A stretch of 64,000 nt of DNA from Prochlorococcus sp. AG-442-B03 (GTDB taxonomy: Bacteria > Cyanobacteriota > Cyanobacteriia > PCC-6307 > Cyanobiaceae). The translations under genes were made by a program, and so were the position numbers. The notes beneath the pieces were generated by a model. The model ran no database searches. It was not told the origin of the DNA and worked only from the letters and a program-made list of their open reading frames with translations. Shown piece by piece: positions 1 through 6,091 of this stretch; position 1 is the first letter of the stretch, and each line of letters begins with the position of its first letter. The stretch is from positions 1 through 64,000 of the forward strand of contig QCPU01000003.1 in the NCBI GenBank assembly GCA_003212395.1. The letters run 5' to 3'.

Positions 1-184
1 AAAATTTCCGTCCCATAAATCATAGTCCAATATCTCAATAAATGTGCGGAGCAAATCTTATACCATTGATTAATTATTCTTATTTATTTACTTATTAACA
101 AAAGCTAATTTGATCCTGGATTAATATTTAATTTCTTTGGAAAGGTTTAATTTATTATTTATTGCGGGAGATTCAGAAAGAAAA

Positions 185-201
185 GCTATGCAAGGTATAG
201 C
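185..201. repeat. GCAAGGT repeat, single copy with inverted arms
   Basis: GCTAT-GCAAGGT-ATAGC, a 7-base centre with 5-base inverted arms. Longer versions with two GCAAGGT units occur at 2949-2970, 5131-5152 and 7011-7032. This one lies about 43 bases left of the first tRNA-Pro fragment. It could be a recombinase or excisionase site; that role is inferred only from recurrence. Confidence 0.55.
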
Positions 202-243
202 AAATGATCGACCAGAGGATAATTGAGAAAGCTGAGAATTCAA

Positions 244-289
244 TCGGGGTGACAGGATTTGAACCTGCGAACTAGTGCTCCCAAAGCAC
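244..289 (-). repeat. tRNA-Pro(TGG) 3'-half fragment 1 (att-like)
   Basis: Matches the anticodon arm, variable region, T arm and 3' acceptor strand of the intact tRNA-Pro at 9489-9562, with a few substitutions. Similarity stops right after the anticodon stem (GCAC). It has no 5' half, so it is not a functional tRNA. It forms the left boundary of cassette A. Confidence 0.8.
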
Positions 290-414
290 TGGGCTTTATT
301 TTTAAGAAAACCTTGAGAATTTAGTTATAGCCTAGACTAACTATATATGGTGAAACGAGTTTGAGACAGTTTTTTGCATAATCTTGGAAGATCATACAAG
401 ATAATTATTGAACT

Positions 415-438
415 TAGCGCTCCCCCTAGCGCTCCCCT
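415..438. repeat. Cassette A left tandem pair (12-base TAGCGCTCC units)
   Basis: TAGCGCTCCCCC is followed directly by TAGCGCTCCCCT. The same pair type recurs at 1258-1281, so the two pairs bracket the single gene at 509-1036. Paired short direct repeats beside a tRNA attachment core resemble arm-type integrase binding sites; that is inference. Confidence 0.7.
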
Positions 439-508
439 CTACGACCTAGTGCTCATGCCAAAGCGATAGCAAGCTGAAGATGGACCACAGCCCTGCAATA
501 GGATTAAT

Positions 509-1036
509 TTATAATTCTACGTAATTTAATACTTTGTTGGTCAACTCCTTATCGTTAATCCACAAATATTCTGCTGAACCAAATTGGAACTCCATTTTAC
601 TAATATTTTTAAGTTTATCTTTTATTTCTCCCATCTCTATGATGACCGTCTCAACAACCGTAGCTCCTGATAAAACATCCCCATTATATTTAACTGGTAA
701 TTTTGTTATGTCCTCCTTACCGTTGTCGTAGATAATAATTGTGGGAGCAAAAGAATTACTCTGATAAGACAAAAGTTCCCATCCTTTAGCTGTAGTACCA
801 ATCATCATTGAGGGATTTTTAGCAGATTCAGTCGAGTGAAAAAAGAGACAATAACCCAATCTACTTTTTAGTGATTTTGTTAGCTTGCACTCAGAACTTA
901 ATTTCGCATTATATTTTGCTGTTTTAGTACCTTTAAAACGATCTGTTTCTTCAGTATATTTTTCACCAGCATTAACAAAAGTTATATTTGAAATTATTCC
1001 TAAACTTAAAATCGCAATACTTATTAATTTTCTCAT
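509..1036 (-). CDS. Secreted hypothetical protein (cassette A cargo)
   Basis: A 175-residue protein of unknown function. The N-terminus (MRKLISIAILSLGIISNITF... ending VNA) is a good Sec signal peptide, so export to the periplasm or envelope is likely. The mature part is soluble and lysine-rich, with two Cys (SECK and LGYCLFF) that could form a disulfide. I do not recognise a domain. It is the only gene of cassette A, bracketed by tandem repeat pairs at 415-438 and 1258-1281 and by tRNA-Pro fragments at 244 and 1330. Transcription runs leftward. The intact reading frame suggests it is a real gene. Confidence 0.7.
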   Translation of the reverse strand: MRKLISIAILSLGIISNITFVNAGEKYTEETDRFKGTKTAKYNAKLSSECKLTKSLKSRLGYCLFFHSTESAKNPSMMIGTTAKGWELLSYQSNSFAPTIIIYDNGKEDITKLPVKYNGDVLSGATVVETVIIEMGEIKDKLKNISKMEFQFGSAEYLWINDKELTNKVLNYVEL

Positions 1037-1257
1037 ATTTTAAATTTATTTTTGAATAATTATATACTATAAACTTTATTCAGATAAGGCACCTCTTTTT
1101 ACTGAGTGAGGTTATTGATTATGAGAATAAAGCAACATCAAGAGAACTATTTAGATCAATAGAAAAGCTAGAAGGACAACCACAAACAATTGATATTTAA
1201 AATCTTCTATATATATAAGTAATAAATTAAGCACCTTTTCAGAATCTTCGAAGATAC
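1037..1257. other. Intergenic stretch with a possible gene remnant
   Basis: No complete gene is seen. One plus-strand frame is open to a stop near 1198 and reads ...ENKATSRELFRSIEKLEG..., which looks like the C-terminal tail of a soluble protein, but it has no usable start codon. It is best treated as a decayed fragment. Confidence 0.3.
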
Positions 1258-1281
1258 TAGCGCTCCTTCTAGCGCTCCTTT
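1258..1281. repeat. Cassette A right tandem pair (12-base TAGCGCTCC units)
   Basis: TAGCGCTCCTTC then TAGCGCTCCTTT, same orientation and period as 415-438. It lies 48 bases left of the tRNA fragment at 1330, the same spacing as the right pair of cassette C (8229-8250) to its fragment. Confidence 0.7.
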
Positions 1282-1329
1282 CTCACTTGAGATTGCTAAC
1301 AAATATCCGAGAACTACTGCTATAACTGA

Positions 1330-1377
1330 TCGGGGCGACAGGATTCGAACCAGCGACCTAGTGCTCCCAAAGCACCC
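1330..1377 (-). repeat. tRNA-Pro(TGG) 3'-half fragment 2 (att-like)
   Basis: 3' half of tRNA-Pro, near identical to the intact gene up to GCACCC. The following bases (to about 1415) are a poor match to a D arm, so it is a decayed or chimeric tRNA. Its left flank (ACTGCTATAACTGATCGG) is shared with fragment 5 at 8299. It bounds cassettes A and B. Confidence 0.8.
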
Positions 1378-1502
1378 AGTACGCAATTTGCGAAAGTACC
1401 CACAAGAAACAAGTGAGGCTATAGCTTATTAGTTGGTATGACAGGAATTAATATGAGTCTCAATTTTCACCAATAATGTAGCAATACATTGCATATGTAT
1501 GC

Positions 1503-1524
1503 AAATAATCGCTAAATAATCGCT
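1503..1524. repeat. Cassette B left tandem pair (11-base AAATAATCGCT units)
   Basis: Two perfect copies of AAATAATCGCT head to tail. The matching pair (AAATAATCGCT, ATATAATCGCT) is at 7033-7054. The distance from the end of the tRNA core (1377) is 125 bases, the same as in cassette A (289 to 415). Confidence 0.7.
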
Positions 1525-1534
1525 AAACTGCAAC

Positions 1535-1555
1535 CTAGTGACCTATGAGCACTAG
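1535..1555. repeat. CTAGTG/CACTAG hairpin, copy 1
   Basis: CTAGTG-ACCTATGAG-CACTAG. The same hairpin with a perfect 7-base stem and 7-base loop is at 2204-2224 and 5185-5205. Stem and left flank (ACCTAGTGC) equal those of the tRNA-Pro core in fragment 5 (8320-8347); only the loop differs. It is probably a diverged attachment core. Confidence 0.55.
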
Positions 1556-1578
1556 ATCGTAGATTCCTGATACAAATT

Positions 1579-1593
1579 GATTGACAATCGATC
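1579..1593. promoter_or_regulatory. 15-base dyad GATTGACAATCGATC
   Basis: A member of a six-copy family, consensus GATTGAC-A-GTCRATC, near-perfect dyad. It ends 25 bases before the ATG at 1619. It contains a TTGACA -35-like hexamer, but no consistent -10 follows in the family, so promoter or operator function is uncertain. Confidence 0.45.
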
Positions 1594-1618
1594 TAAAATT
1601 AATTTATTTTTTTTAATA

Positions 1619-1870
1619 ATGGAATCAATACTTTTTTTTATAATTTTTAGCGGGATTTGGGCTGTTGCCGATGCTATATTTGCACCAATTTTTTCAAGCC
1701 TATTGGGTATAAGCGAAGGTTCCTCAGAATGCATTGTAGGAATTATTCTGGGAGCAATTGCTGGTTTCTTTTTTGGACCTGTTATCGCATTTAGCTTGGA
1801 ACAGAAAGCATCTAGTTGGATAGCTACTATTTGTCTTATAGTCTCAAGTTTCATAGCAAGTAGTTTTTGA
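1619..1870 (+). CDS. Small membrane protein (hypothetical)
   Basis: An 83-residue protein with three hydrophobic stretches: residues about 2-30, a Gly/Ala-rich segment about 38-58 (IVGIILGAIAGFFFGPVI) and a C-terminal segment about 68-80. A short Ser/Glu-Cys loop (SEGSSEC) lies between the first two. It is likely an integral inner or thylakoid membrane protein of unknown function. I chose the ATG at 1619 over the upstream TTG at 1577 because the TTG would place the 15-base dyad inside the gene. There is no clear Shine-Dalgarno; the stretch before ATG is T-rich. Confidence 0.55.
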   Translation: MESILFFIIFSGIWAVADAIFAPIFSSLLGISEGSSECIVGIILGAIAGFFFGPVIAFSLEQKASSWIATICLIVSSFIASSF

Positions 1871-1961
1871 TTGACTGTCAAAAAAAATAGAAATTGGAGA
1901 ACTGAAATTTTAAGAAAATCTCAAATTGACATCAAGAGAGTGACGTCAACTTATAACCAAT

Positions 1962-1986
1962 AAAAAAGAGAGCCTGGGGAACTCTG
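1962..1986 (-). terminator. Degenerate copy of the tRNA-Pro terminator
   Basis: On the minus strand an AGAG/CTCT stem is followed by T6. The sequence matches the terminators left of fragment 4 (7083-7107) and of the intact tRNA-Pro (9443-9468), so the duplicated unit carries tRNA 3' half plus terminator. Confidence 0.5.
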
Positions 1987-2009
1987 TTGTATGACTTGGT
2001 TTTTAAGAG

Positions 2010-2060
2010 TCGGGGCGACAGGATTCGAACCAGCGATCTAGTGCTCCCAAAGCACCCGCT
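2010..2060 (-). repeat. tRNA-Pro 3'-half fragment 3 with degenerate 5' part
   Basis: 3' half as in the intact tRNA (one change in the T stem) through GCACCCGC. The following bases to about 2082 (CTACG...GCGACAGCCCCC) still resemble a decayed D arm and 5' acceptor strand, so this may be a whole tRNA pseudogene. About 60 bases to its right match the sequence after fragment 2 (GTGAGGCTATAGCTTATTAG). Confidence 0.75.
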
Positions 2061-2203
2061 ACGAAAAATGCGACAGCCCCCATGAGAAATAAGTGAGGCT
2101 ATAGCTTATTAGTTGGTATGACTAGGATTAATATGAGTTTCAATATTGCATCTTACTGTTTCAAGGTATAACATAGGTATTCAAAATCTCGCTCACAAGC
2201 AAC

Positions 2204-2224
2204 CTAGTGCCCTATGAGCACTAG
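2204..2224. repeat. CTAGTGC/GCACTAG hairpin, copy 2
   Basis: Perfect 7-base stem CTAGTGC/GCACTAG with loop CCTATGA. It lies just before the dyad at 2246 and the Ycf66-like gene, in the same order as at 1535 (hairpin, dyad, gene). Confidence 0.6.
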
Positions 2225-2245
2225 ATCATAGAATTTAAATTTATT

Positions 2246-2260
2246 TATTGACAGTCAATC
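2246..2260. promoter_or_regulatory. 15-base dyad TATTGACAGTCAATC
   Basis: The inner 13 bases ATTGAC-A-GTCAAT are a perfect dyad. It ends 29 bases before the ATG at 2290. Between them is a small hairpin with T-run (2269-2289). It could be an operator or -35 region; not proven. Confidence 0.5.
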
Positions 2261-2268
2261 TAAAATTG

Positions 2269-2289
2269 GAGGAATATACCCTCTTTTTT
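2269..2289 (+). terminator. Small hairpin with T-tract directly before ATG
   Basis: GGAGG-AATATAC-CCTCT followed by T's, immediately upstream of the start codon at 2290. Similar hairpins with T-tracts follow the dyads at 5450 and 5789. Formally it looks like a weak intrinsic terminator or attenuator. Confidence 0.4.
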
Positions 2290-2688
2290 ATGGTTAATGC
2301 TTCTTTGAACTCGGCTTCTATTGTTGGAATATTATTAGTTTTATTATGGATTCCTGCTGTAACCTCAGGCATCTTTCGTATTTGGTTTGTTTTAAATCGA
2401 AGAGCAGATACATCACCAAGAGTATTAATAAAAACTTTTTTAATAATTTTTCAAACGATGGGGAGAGCTTTTTTCATACCATTAGCTGGAATCATTTTCT
2501 TTTTTCAAGGTTGGAGATTAGATCCATTACTACAGTTTGCATTGGCTATATTAGCTGGAGGTATTGTAGTAGAAATGGTGCCATCATTTATTGACGACTA
2601 TCAAGGATGGAGGAAAAGAACAGGTAGATCAACGGCAGCAATTTTTGCAGATTCTCAACCTAAGGATTCAGTAGAGGAAAATAAATGA
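2290..2688 (+). CDS. Ycf66-like membrane protein
   Basis: A 132-residue protein. The N-terminus (MVNASLNSASIVGILL) and the later block FFQGWRLDPLLQFALAILAG (residues about 79-98) match what I recall of the cyanobacterial/plastid Ycf66 family, whose exact function is not settled. The middle (residues about 20-75) is replaced by a longer membrane segment rich in Phe/Ile, unlike normal Ycf66. Three or four membrane segments are likely, with a charged C-terminal tail. The ATG at 2290 fits the conserved MVNA start; an upstream TTG at 2248 would run through the dyad. Its TGA stop overlaps a vestigial ATGAAACGC start (2685-2708). An island location is unusual for this family. Confidence 0.7.
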   Translation: MVNASLNSASIVGILLVLLWIPAVTSGIFRIWFVLNRRADTSPRVLIKTFLIIFQTMGRAFFIPLAGIIFFFQGWRLDPLLQFALAILAGGIVVEMVPSFIDDYQGWRKRTGRSTAAIFADSQPKDSVEENK

Positions 2689-2708
2689 AACGCTTACACG
2701 TTAAATAA
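2685..2708 (+). pseudogene. Vestigial MKRL signal-peptide start
   Basis: ATGAAACGCTTACACGTTAAATAA encodes only MKRLHVK. The first 13 bases equal the starts of the secreted genes at 6459 and 9737 and of the fragment at 6969. It overlaps the previous stop as ATGA, as at 6459. It is probably the broken-off end of such a gene. Confidence 0.5.
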
Positions 2709-2717
2709 AGAACTTGT

Positions 2718-2870
2718 TTATGTTTTATTTAGAGTCAACTCTTGAGTACCGTTCATACAACCTCCAGTTGGGTAGTTGATAACCTTTTTTGAAATAGCGC
2801 CAATACCAATAGCTATTAAACCGATACCTAATATTGCTTTTGATCTTTTACTCGAAAGCGGTAATTTCAT
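2718..2870 (-). CDS. Small membrane protein (hypothetical)
   Basis: A 50-residue frame with a basic N-terminus (MKLPLSSKRSK), one Gly/Ile-rich membrane helix (AILGIGLIAIGIGAI, residues about 12-26) and a short tail with one Cys (PTGGCMN). The pattern is typical of real small cyanobacterial membrane proteins, but I know no family. There is a TAATTACAATG context with no strong Shine-Dalgarno. It is convergent with the Ycf66-like gene. Confidence 0.5.
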   Translation of the reverse strand: MKLPLSSKRSKAILGIGLIAIGIGAISKKVINYPTGGCMNGTQELTLNKT

Positions 2871-2948
2871 TGTAATTATTTTTTTCTAATCATAAGAATT
2901 ATTGGGAATATTTTGTGGATTTCATTATCAGCTTGAGCGAGGTCAGGC

Positions 2949-2970
2949 AGCAAGGTTATGCAAGGTATGG
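2949..2970. repeat. GCAAGGT tandem repeat, copy 2
   Basis: GCAAGGTTAT-GCAAGGTATG-GC, period 10, sitting 22 bases beyond the stop codon of the leftward gene at 2992-3294. Other copies: 185-201, 5131-5152, 7011-7032. Confidence 0.55.
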
Positions 2971-2991
2971 CAGATTAAAAACTTTTAAGAT

Positions 2992-3294
2992 TTAACCAAA
3001 ATAAGCCCATTTAATATCGTTAATTAACCATGATAAACGACCTAAAAACAAAGACGTAGCCATTATTGCAGTACAAAAATGAACAATTCTGGGTGATTTA
3101 TTTCTAAGTAGATTAGTTGTTGAAAAGATTATTGCTAAGAGAAATAATAAAACTTGAATACTAAGACTTGGAAGGCTAATGTAGACAGGAATTATGCCGT
3201 CTTTGAAAAGCGATTCACTAACGAGACTAATAGTACCATCAATTATTTCAAAAATAGAACCAATAATGACTAATATTAAAGGGATAAATGACAT
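2992..3294 (-). CDS. Small multi-pass membrane protein (hypothetical)
   Basis: A 100-residue protein with three predicted membrane helices: residues about 3-25 (FIPLILVIIGSIFEIIDG), about 42-60 (LPSLSIQVLLFLLAIIF) and about 72-92 (HFCTAIMATSLFLGRLSWLI). I recognise no motif. It starts with MSFIPL at 3294 and is divergent from the DUF2752 gene at 3345. Function unknown. Confidence 0.5.
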   Translation of the reverse strand: MSFIPLILVIIGSIFEIIDGTISLVSESLFKDGIIPVYISLPSLSIQVLLFLLAIIFSTTNLLRNKSPRIVHFCTAIMATSLFLGRLSWLINDIKWAYFG

Positions 3295-3344
3295 TAATTA
3301 ATTAGTTAATTATGTTTATATTAGCTTGAGACAATTTTTTAAGA

Positions 3345-3722
3345 ATGAATAGGATAGTTTTTTATATCTTAAAAAGAAAATATTTTCTTCCATCTGGCTT
3401 AGTATCATATCTATATCTAAAAAATTACTATTCTTTGCCTGGGATTTCTTGCCCTTTTAGACAAATCACAGGAGTGCCTTGCCCCACATGTTTCTTAACT
3501 AGATCTACATGTCTAGCTTTTCAGGGAGACTTAGAGAATTCTTTTAAGATGCATATATTTGGCCCGTTTACAGCTCTTTTCTTGATCATTTGGTCCATAA
3601 AATCGATTAAAACAAAAAAAGTATTTCCTTTCTTAATAAATGAAAAAATCTTGCTGATTTTCTCTTTCTCTTTATTAAGTTATTGGATTTTTAGGATGTT
3701 TTATGGATTTCCTATAAGTTAA
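3345..3722 (+). CDS. DUF2752 membrane protein
   Basis: A 125-residue protein. The block CPFRQITGVPCPTCFLTRS (residues about 36-54) is the Cys-rich signature of DUF2752 (CPxxxxTGxxCPxCxxTR), followed by two or three membrane helices. The spaced Cys residues could bind metal or form disulfides; the function of the family is not known. DUF2752 proteins are often encoded near TM2-domain proteins, and one is found here at 4631. The start at 3345 (ATGAATAGG) follows the previous divergent gene by 50 bases. Confidence 0.75.
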   Translation: MNRIVFYILKRKYFLPSGLVSYLYLKNYYSLPGISCPFRQITGVPCPTCFLTRSTCLAFQGDLENSFKMHIFGPFTALFLIIWSIKSIKTKKVFPFLINEKILLIFSFSLLSYWIFRMFYGFPIS

Positions 3723-3730
3723 ATTCTTTC

Positions 3731-4435
3731 TTAATTTAATATTCCCTTATTGTATGCAAGGTGTTGTGAATAAATAGATAGCAAAGGAAAAGTAATAATA
3801 CTTCCAATTCCGCAGGTGCAGACTGTTGGAATAATATATATCAATCCAGCTAGAATTTGCATCCCAATATATGGAAATAAATTTGGAGATTTGAAAACTG
3901 ATTGAAATGAACTTGTAAATGCTTTTAAAATAGGTATATCTGAACAAGCGATTTTATTTGTATACGCAGGACCAATAAAAGATATAACTATTCCGGGTAA
4001 AATACAAAATAGAAATCCTATCGTCAAGCATCCAAAAAATAAAATGCCTGCTAATAGATACCTTTTAAAATTTTTCTTTAATTCCTTGTATGGAACTTTC
4101 CAAGTAATGATCTCTTTCTTTTCAAAATATAAAGCAGGTATTACCATAAATAAAACTGATAATAGTGCTAATACGACACTATAAACTAAGTAAATGGGTG
4201 TCCTTACAATGAAAGAAATTAAAATTGCAGCTCCTCCTACATATTCGTATTCAGAAAAAGTTAATGGGGCAATTCCAATTAGGCTAACTATTAGATCTAA
4301 TACAGCATAAATAAGATATGCCAATATTATAAAACCAGTTAGGGCGAGAAAAGTTTTCCAATGGGATTTGTAAATTTTCCAAGTTGTTTGTAAATCAGCT
4401 TTTGATTCTTTGGAAATTATTAATTGTGATTCCAA
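3731..4435 (-). CDS. Multi-pass membrane protein (hypothetical)
   Basis: A 234-residue protein with about five or six membrane segments and a short cytoplasmic N-terminus (MESQLIISKESKADLQTTWK). Layout and motifs such as LPGIVISF resemble the broad group of bacterial membrane proteins annotated as DUF975 or glycerophosphodiesterase membrane-domain-like; I cannot assign one firmly. It converges on the DUF2752 gene (8 bases apart) and sits back to back with the TM2 gene at 4631. The three may form an envelope-related group. Confidence 0.6.
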   Translation of the reverse strand: MESQLIISKESKADLQTTWKIYKSHWKTFLALTGFIILAYLIYAVLDLIVSLIGIAPLTFSEYEYVGGAAILISFIVRTPIYLVYSVVLALLSVLFMVIPALYFEKKEIITWKVPYKELKKNFKRYLLAGILFFGCLTIGFLFCILPGIVISFIGPAYTNKIACSDIPILKAFTSSFQSVFKSPNLFPYIGMQILAGLIYIIPTVCTCGIGSIITFPLLSIYSQHLAYNKGILN

Positions 4436-4630
4436 ATTAATCCTATAAATATTTAAATAATTTTCTCATATGAGCAGCAAAAGAATTTATTTTATTATTT
4501 AAAGTTAAATTTTTAATAATTTTTATGGAAAAAATTTTTTAAAAGCTTTTTGATATTTTTTAATAAAAATAATTACTTAGTAGGTATACTTTTACTAGAA
4601 AATAATAAAATTTAGGTAAAAATTTAGTTA

Positions 4631-4990
4631 ATGTCAGATTCAAATCAAATAACAAAATCAGATTCAAATGTTATTTCTGAATCTCAATTGAAACTTGCAG
4701 GGTCACTCGTTCTAGCAAAGAGGCTTCCTAAGGATGAACGGCCAGCTTTCCTAATGGCATGCGATCAAGATGCGAAAGATCCTACAACTATTTTAGTAAT
4801 TTCCTTTTTTTTAGGTGGGTTAGGCATTGACCGTTTTGTTCTAGGACAAACAATCTTAGGCTTATTAAAGCTTTTTACATTAGGAGGTTGCGGAGTATGG
4901 TGGTTTATAGATTTATTTCTTATAATGGGTGCCACAAAAGCTATTAATGCTGAATCTGCGTATAGAATTTACTGCCAATTAAGAGATTGA
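4631..4990 (+). CDS. TM2 domain protein
   Basis: A 119-residue protein. After a soluble N-terminal part of about 50 residues come two membrane helices joined by a short turn: ILVISFFLGGLGIDRFVLGQ and LLKLFTLGGCGVWWFIDLF. The GxxGxDRF and GG...WWxID motifs are typical of the TM2 domain. The biochemical role of bacterial TM2 proteins is largely unknown. A T-rich region with TAGGTATAC-like sequence upstream could hold the promoter. Start ATG at 4631. Confidence 0.8.
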   Translation: MSDSNQITKSDSNVISESQLKLAGSLVLAKRLPKDERPAFLMACDQDAKDPTTILVISFFLGGLGIDRFVLGQTILGLLKLFTLGGCGVWWFIDLFLIMGATKAINAESAYRIYCQLRD

Positions 4991-5130
4991 AAATAATAGG
5001 TTTAAAAGATTAAGGGATAAAATAGTTAAAGTTTTTATTTGAATTTAAAATTAATTCCCAAGGTTGTAGCGATGATCTACAAATTGTTTATTCAAAAGCT
5101 ATTTCTATTCATGGTGAGCGACATTGGTTA

Positions 5131-5152
5131 GCAAAGTATTGCAAGGTATAGC
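5131..5152. repeat. GCAAGGT tandem repeat, copy 3
   Basis: GCAAAGTATT-GCAAGGTATA-GC, one unit slightly diverged. It lies 33 bases left of the hairpin at 5185. Confidence 0.5.
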
Positions 5153-5184
5153 AGAATGTTGCTCAAAACTCCCTCGTAAGCAAC

Positions 5185-5205
5185 CTAGTGCCCTATGAGC
5201 ACTAG
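5185..5205. repeat. CTAGTGC/GCACTAG hairpin, copy 3
   Basis: Identical stem and loop to the copy at 2204-2224 (CTAGTGC-CCTATGA-GCACTAG), again followed by ATCGTAGAATTTAAA and then the dyad (5229). Confidence 0.6.
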
Positions 5206-5228
5206 ATCGTAGAATTTAAAGATTTATT

Positions 5229-5243
5229 GATTGACAGTCGATC
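5229..5243. promoter_or_regulatory. 15-base dyad GATTGACAGTCGATC
   Basis: Consensus member of the dyad family. The next start codon is 90 bases downstream (5334), farther than for the other copies. Confidence 0.45.
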
Positions 5244-5333
5244 TAACCTCGAAGCTACTTTTTTTAGATAAAGTACCTATATTTTATTATTCATTTAAAA
5301 GTTATTATTTTTGCAAATAACACTATTTGAAAA

Positions 5334-5447
5334 ATGATTAAACTTGCCATCGTTTTCTTACCAATAGTCTTTGCAATTATTTGGATGCTGTTCATTGGGC
5401 TAAGAATAAATAAAAGAGATGAAAATAGAAAATTAATTAATTATTAA
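5334..5447 (+). CDS. 37-residue single-span membrane protein
   Basis: A short frame with one N-terminal hydrophobic helix (LAIVFLPIVFAIIWMLFIGL) followed by a basic tail (RINKRDENRK). Size and topology recall the small photosystem subunits such as PsbY at 16709, but the sequence matches none that I know. It is followed by a dyad (5450) and an intrinsic-terminator-like hairpin (5471-5495), which supports a separate transcript. Confidence 0.5.
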   Translation: MIKLAIVFLPIVFAIIWMLFIGLRINKRDENRKLINY

Positions 5448-5449
5448 TT

Positions 5450-5464
5450 GATTTACAGTCGATC
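5450..5464. promoter_or_regulatory. 15-base dyad GATTTACAGTCGATC
   Basis: Dyad family member with one change (TTTACA). It lies 3 bases after the stop of the 37-residue gene and just before a hairpin with T-run. The downstream gene is on the other strand, so here it cannot be a simple promoter for that gene. Confidence 0.4.
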
Positions 5465-5470
5465 TAATAT

Positions 5471-5495
5471 GGAGGGATAAAACCCTCTTTTTTTT
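5471..5495 (+). terminator. Intrinsic terminator
   Basis: GGAGGG-ATAAAA-CCCTCT followed by eight T's. It probably ends the transcript of the 37-residue gene; its T-run overlaps the stop codon of the leftward gene at 5494-5670. Confidence 0.65.
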
Positions 5496-5670
5496 AATGG
5501 TTATGTTCATGCGTACTGCATGGCATCCATTTATCTCCCATTTGAAGAGCGCCTTCACAGTCAAATTTATAAGCTTCTTTTTCAGCCTGTTCTTTCGTAT
5601 CAAATAACATTGGCATTTTCATTTCTTTTTCGACGGGTTTATTTGAACAACTTAACGAAAGAATTGACAT
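5494..5670 (-). CDS. DUF3721 protein, lipoprotein-like
   Basis: A 58-residue frame. The part KEQAEKEAYKFDCEGALQMGDKWMPC (shown here only by its motif, residues about 26-51) fits DUF3721: Glu/Ala-rich helix, FxCxGAxxMGxxWMPC, then His-rich end HEHNH. The Cys and His could bind metal. It begins MSILSLSCSN, which looks like the end of a lipoprotein signal with lipobox LSLSC, but the hydrophobic run continues upstream in frame (HYFFSSFFF) without a start codon. The original start may have been lost, or a rare start is used. Confidence 0.6.
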   Translation of the reverse strand: MSILSLSCSNKPVEKEMKMPMLFDTKEQAEKEAYKFDCEGALQMGDKWMPCSTHEHNH

Positions 5671-5788
5671 GAAAAAAAAGGAAGAAAAGAAATAATGTGT
5701 TTCAAAATTTATTTATAAAATCAAGGCAGCTTAGTATTAAATATCTTTCGAAATATTTAAAAAATTGATTTCTTTAAATAAATATATT

Positions 5789-5803
5789 GATTGACAGTCA
5801 ATC
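5789..5803. promoter_or_regulatory. 15-base dyad GATTGACAGTCAATC
   Basis: A perfect dyad. It ends 30 bases before the ATG at 5834, with a hairpin and T-run (5813-5833) between, the same order as at 2246-2290. Confidence 0.5.
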
Positions 5804-5833
5804 TAAACTGAGAAGGTTTAAACCCTTTTTTTT

Positions 5834-6088
5834 ATGTCACCTAATAATGGCCCAAAAGTCATCAAATACTGTGTAGTTACATCTACAACTGCAATAGTAC
5901 TCATTTTTATTTCCTTGATACCTATCTCAAAAAAGGCAATTTATTGGAATCAATGCTTTAAAAAAACTTTTCAATGGATTGATAAATATGAGATGGAGCT
6001 AAAAAGTTGGGATAAAGCATCAAAAGAAAGTATTGCAGTAGCAGTTTGTAATGGTGCTGTGTACGAGCCTGAACTTAAAACAAAATAA
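5834..6088 (+). CDS. Small single-span membrane protein (hypothetical)
   Basis: An 84-residue protein with one membrane helix near the N-terminus (VIKYCVVTSTTAIVLIFISLI) and a soluble tail with WNQCFKKTFQWI and a conserved-looking end AVAVCNGAVYEPE. I recall similar W-N-x-C ... CNGA proteins as a recurrent small family of unknown function in Prochlorococcus, from memory only. The two tail Cys may pair. The ATG directly follows an 8-T run, so there is no normal Shine-Dalgarno. Confidence 0.6.
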   Translation: MSPNNGPKVIKYCVVTSTTAIVLIFISLIPISKKAIYWNQCFKKTFQWIDKYEMELKSWDKASKESIAVAVCNGAVYEPELKTK

Positions 6089-6091
6089 TTT

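Noticed and set aside
1552..1881. Minus-strand 109-residue frame
   Set aside because: It covers the membrane gene at 1619 in antisense; no start signal and unnatural composition.
2346..2594. Plus-strand 82-residue frame in the Ycf66-like gene
   Set aside because: An out-of-frame shadow within a gene with recognisable family blocks.
5040..5120. Short frame MIYKLFIQKLFLFMVSDIG before the hairpin at 5185
   Set aside because: Only 19 codons, no start signal, and next to repeats; at most a remnant.
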